From Spongiibacter marinus (GTDB lineage: Bacteria; Pseudomonadota; Gammaproteobacteria; Pseudomonadales; Spongiibacteraceae): a DNA stretch of 64,000 nucleotides. The position numbers were made by a program, and so were the translations under genes. The stretch is taken from assembly GCF_016906995.1 (NCBI RefSeq), contig NZ_JAFBBD010000001.1, positions 248,001-312,000 of the forward strand, read 5' to 3'. Below the pieces are notes generated by a model. The model was not told the DNA's origin and searched no databases. It saw only the letters and a program-made list of their open reading frames with translations. Below, piece by piece: positions 62,742-64,000 of the stretch (positions within the stretch are counted from its first letter, which is position 1; each line of letters opens with the position of its first letter).

Positions 62742-63914
62742 ATGACAGATCGGAAAATACCCCGACAGCCTGACGGCGACTATTCGTTAGCAGCTATAAA
62801 AGCACGACGTCAGTTCATTGAAGCGGCTAGCGGCGCATCGCTCCCCCATACTTCTGCCTTTTCCTTTGATCCAGAAACTGTATCAGGAAATTGCGAGAAC
62901 CTTCTCGGCACCTGCCAGCTGCCCATCGGTGTTGCCGGCCCTTTACGAATTAATGGCGAGCACGCGTCAGGGGATTTCTTCATCCCCTTGGCAACCACTG
63001 AAGGCACGCTTGTTGCGAGCTTCAACCGCGGTATGAAAGCAATCACTGCAAGCGGCGGCATTACCACTACGGTCTTCGACGACTATATGCAGCGCGCACC
63101 GGCATTCAAGTTCAGAAGCGCCCGCGATGTAAAGCAGTTTCTTCTTTGGATGGAAACACACATCGAGGAAATTAAACGCGAGGCAGAGTCAACCAGCTCT
63201 GTAGCCAAACTGGCGTTTATTCAGAAATGGTCAATTCACAATATCCTGTATATGCGCTGGAATTTCTCGACGGGCGACGCTGCAGGTCAAAATATGGTTT
63301 CCCGCGCAACCGACCATGCTTGCCGCTGGATACTCAGCAATTACCCAGGCGAGATCGTATTCTATGCCTTCAGTGGCGGCTTAGACACCGACAAGAAGCA
63401 CTCACATATCAATAATTTTAGTAGTCGCGGAAAACGCGTTGTTGCGGAGCTTGTCCTAAAAAAAGAGGTTATGGCAACGCTACTTCGAACAGACGCAAAA
63501 ACGATACAACGTCTGCGAGATATATCTCATCAAGGCAGCTTGCTCGCGGGTGCGTCCTATACAGGCGGACAATCTGCCAACGCGATAGCGTCATTTTTCA
63601 TTGCGACCGGGCAAGATGAAGCCAATGTTGTTGAGTCCCATGCAGGGCAAACATTTACCGAGGTAATGGAGAATGGCGACCTCTACTGGTCGTGGACGCT
63701 GCCCTCAATCATTGTCGCTAGCTATGGCGGTGGCACCTCACTTGCCACTCAGCGGGAATGTTTAGAAATGATGGATTGCTTCGGTAAAGGCAAAGCAAAA
63801 AAGCTAGCGGAAATCGCCGCCTCTGTGGTCGCCGCTGGAGATATCTCTATCGCAAATGCAATTGCGGCGGGTGAATTTGTCAATGCTCACGAAACCTACG
63901 GACGGAACAGGTAG
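62742..63914 (+). CDS. HMG-CoA reductase (class I-like, divergent)
   Basis: This 390-residue protein begins after GGGAAGGGA. It shows ENLLGTCQLPIGVAGPLRI, the catalytic Glu87 in ATTEG, TGDAAGQNMVS, Lys218/219 in DTDKK, Asp292 in GQDEAN and the general-acid His383 in FVNAHETYGRNR. All four catalytic residues are therefore kept. Some normally conserved segments differ (SGGLDTDKK, ASYTGGQSAN). Gammaproteobacteria usually make isoprenoids by the MEP route, so a role in catabolism of isoprenoid or HMG-CoA is likely. It is divergent from the acyl-CoA dehydrogenase operon. Confidence 0.93.
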   Translation: MTDRKIPRQPDGDYSLAAIKARRQFIEAASGASLPHTSAFSFDPETVSGNCENLLGTCQLPIGVAGPLRINGEHASGDFFIPLATTEGTLVASFNRGMKAITASGGITTTVFDDYMQRAPAFKFRSARDVKQFLLWMETHIEEIKREAESTSSVAKLAFIQKWSIHNILYMRWNFSTGDAAGQNMVSRATDHACRWILSNYPGEIVFYAFSGGLDTDKKHSHINNFSSRGKRVVAELVLKKEVMATLLRTDAKTIQRLRDISHQGSLLAGASYTGGQSANAIASFFIATGQDEANVVESHAGQTFTEVMENGDLYWSWTLPSIIVASYGGGTSLATQRECLEMMDCFGKGKAKKLAEIAASVVAAGDISIANAIAAGEFVNAHETYGRNR

Positions 63915-63971
63915 CGCTTTCATCTACCTGCTCTTCATTTAATTCACTACGATTTACAAAGGTAAAAAATA

Positions 63972-64000
63972 ATGAATAACTTCAAACGCAGTATTCTGTC
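63972..64000 (+). CDS. 5' end of a truncated gene
   Basis: An ATG at 63972, with AAAGG about 10 bases upstream, opens a frame encoding MNNFKRSIL before the window ends. The basic start suggests a signal peptide, perhaps of a receptor, but the fragment is too short to assign. It follows HMG-CoA reductase by 57 bases and is probably in the same transcript. Confidence 0.5.

Overview
The window looks like chromosomal DNA of a free-living, probably marine, gammaproteobacterium with moderately high GC. The gene order yrfG-hslR-hslO-pckA, the OxyR/AhpCF pair, Hsp33, GshA and DsbB are gammaproteobacterial. Three TonB-dependent receptors (TBDRs) with few specialised sugar genes, several acyl-CoA dehydrogenases, phasins and a KshA-like Rieske protein suggest a lipid- or sterol-using member of the Cellvibrionales/Spongiibacteraceae type. 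That placement is an inference, not a measured result. I see no rRNA, tRNA, insertion sequence, prophage or CRISPR array. Two genes are cut by the window edges. || Layout. 0-10 kb: a lipoprotein joining a parallel beta-helix to a diheme cytochrome domain, a possible 44-residue membrane protein with its own terminator, two TBDRs and an MscS channel. 10-16.5 kb: a lipid-modification cluster with a chalcone-isomerase-like protein and an MFS carrier on one strand, and an FAD oxidoreductase, DUF1365, cyclopropane-synthase-like methyltransferase and second FAD oxidoreductase on the other. This resembles the singlet-oxygen/unusual-fatty-acid clusters known from other proteobacteria. 16.5-21 kb: a FabH-type ketosynthase, a TetR regulator and two acyl-CoA dehydrogenases behind a perfect 18-bp palindrome. 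21-21.7 kb: two tandem paralogous ~60-residue proteins of unknown function behind a nested hairpin. 21.7-25.4 kb: yrfG-hslR-hslO-pckA. 25.5-28.4 kb: a hydrolase, two phasins and a TetR regulator (PHA granule functions). || 28.4-37.9 kb: tex, a PA2779/PA2778-like secreted pair, a glycine-zipper protein, cobS, hsp20, a Prx5-type peroxiredoxin, murI, a Rieske oxygenase and a secreted three-repeat protein. 38-44 kb: moaA, a cupin, a MoxR/VWA pair, DUF502 and TrkH. 44-48.9 kb: LrgB/LrgA, DsbB, AcpH, GshA and a DyP peroxidase. 48.9-52.2 kb: oxyR divergent from ahpCF, with a clear OxyR operator between them. 52.2-52.8 kb: a translationally coupled Pmp3/DUF4112 pair. || 52.9-64 kb: a lipid-catabolic region with a third TBDR (a paralogue of the first), a secreted lipase divergent from an AraC regulator, and an operon of acyl-CoA dehydrogenase, a thiolase-like protein lacking the usual nucleophilic cysteine, and an acyl-CoA synthetase. 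That operon is divergent from an unusual HMG-CoA reductase. || The most interesting unexplained items are the tandem W-W small proteins, the HMG-CoA reductase in a catabolic setting, the beta-helix/cytochrome fusion and several operator-like inverted repeats.
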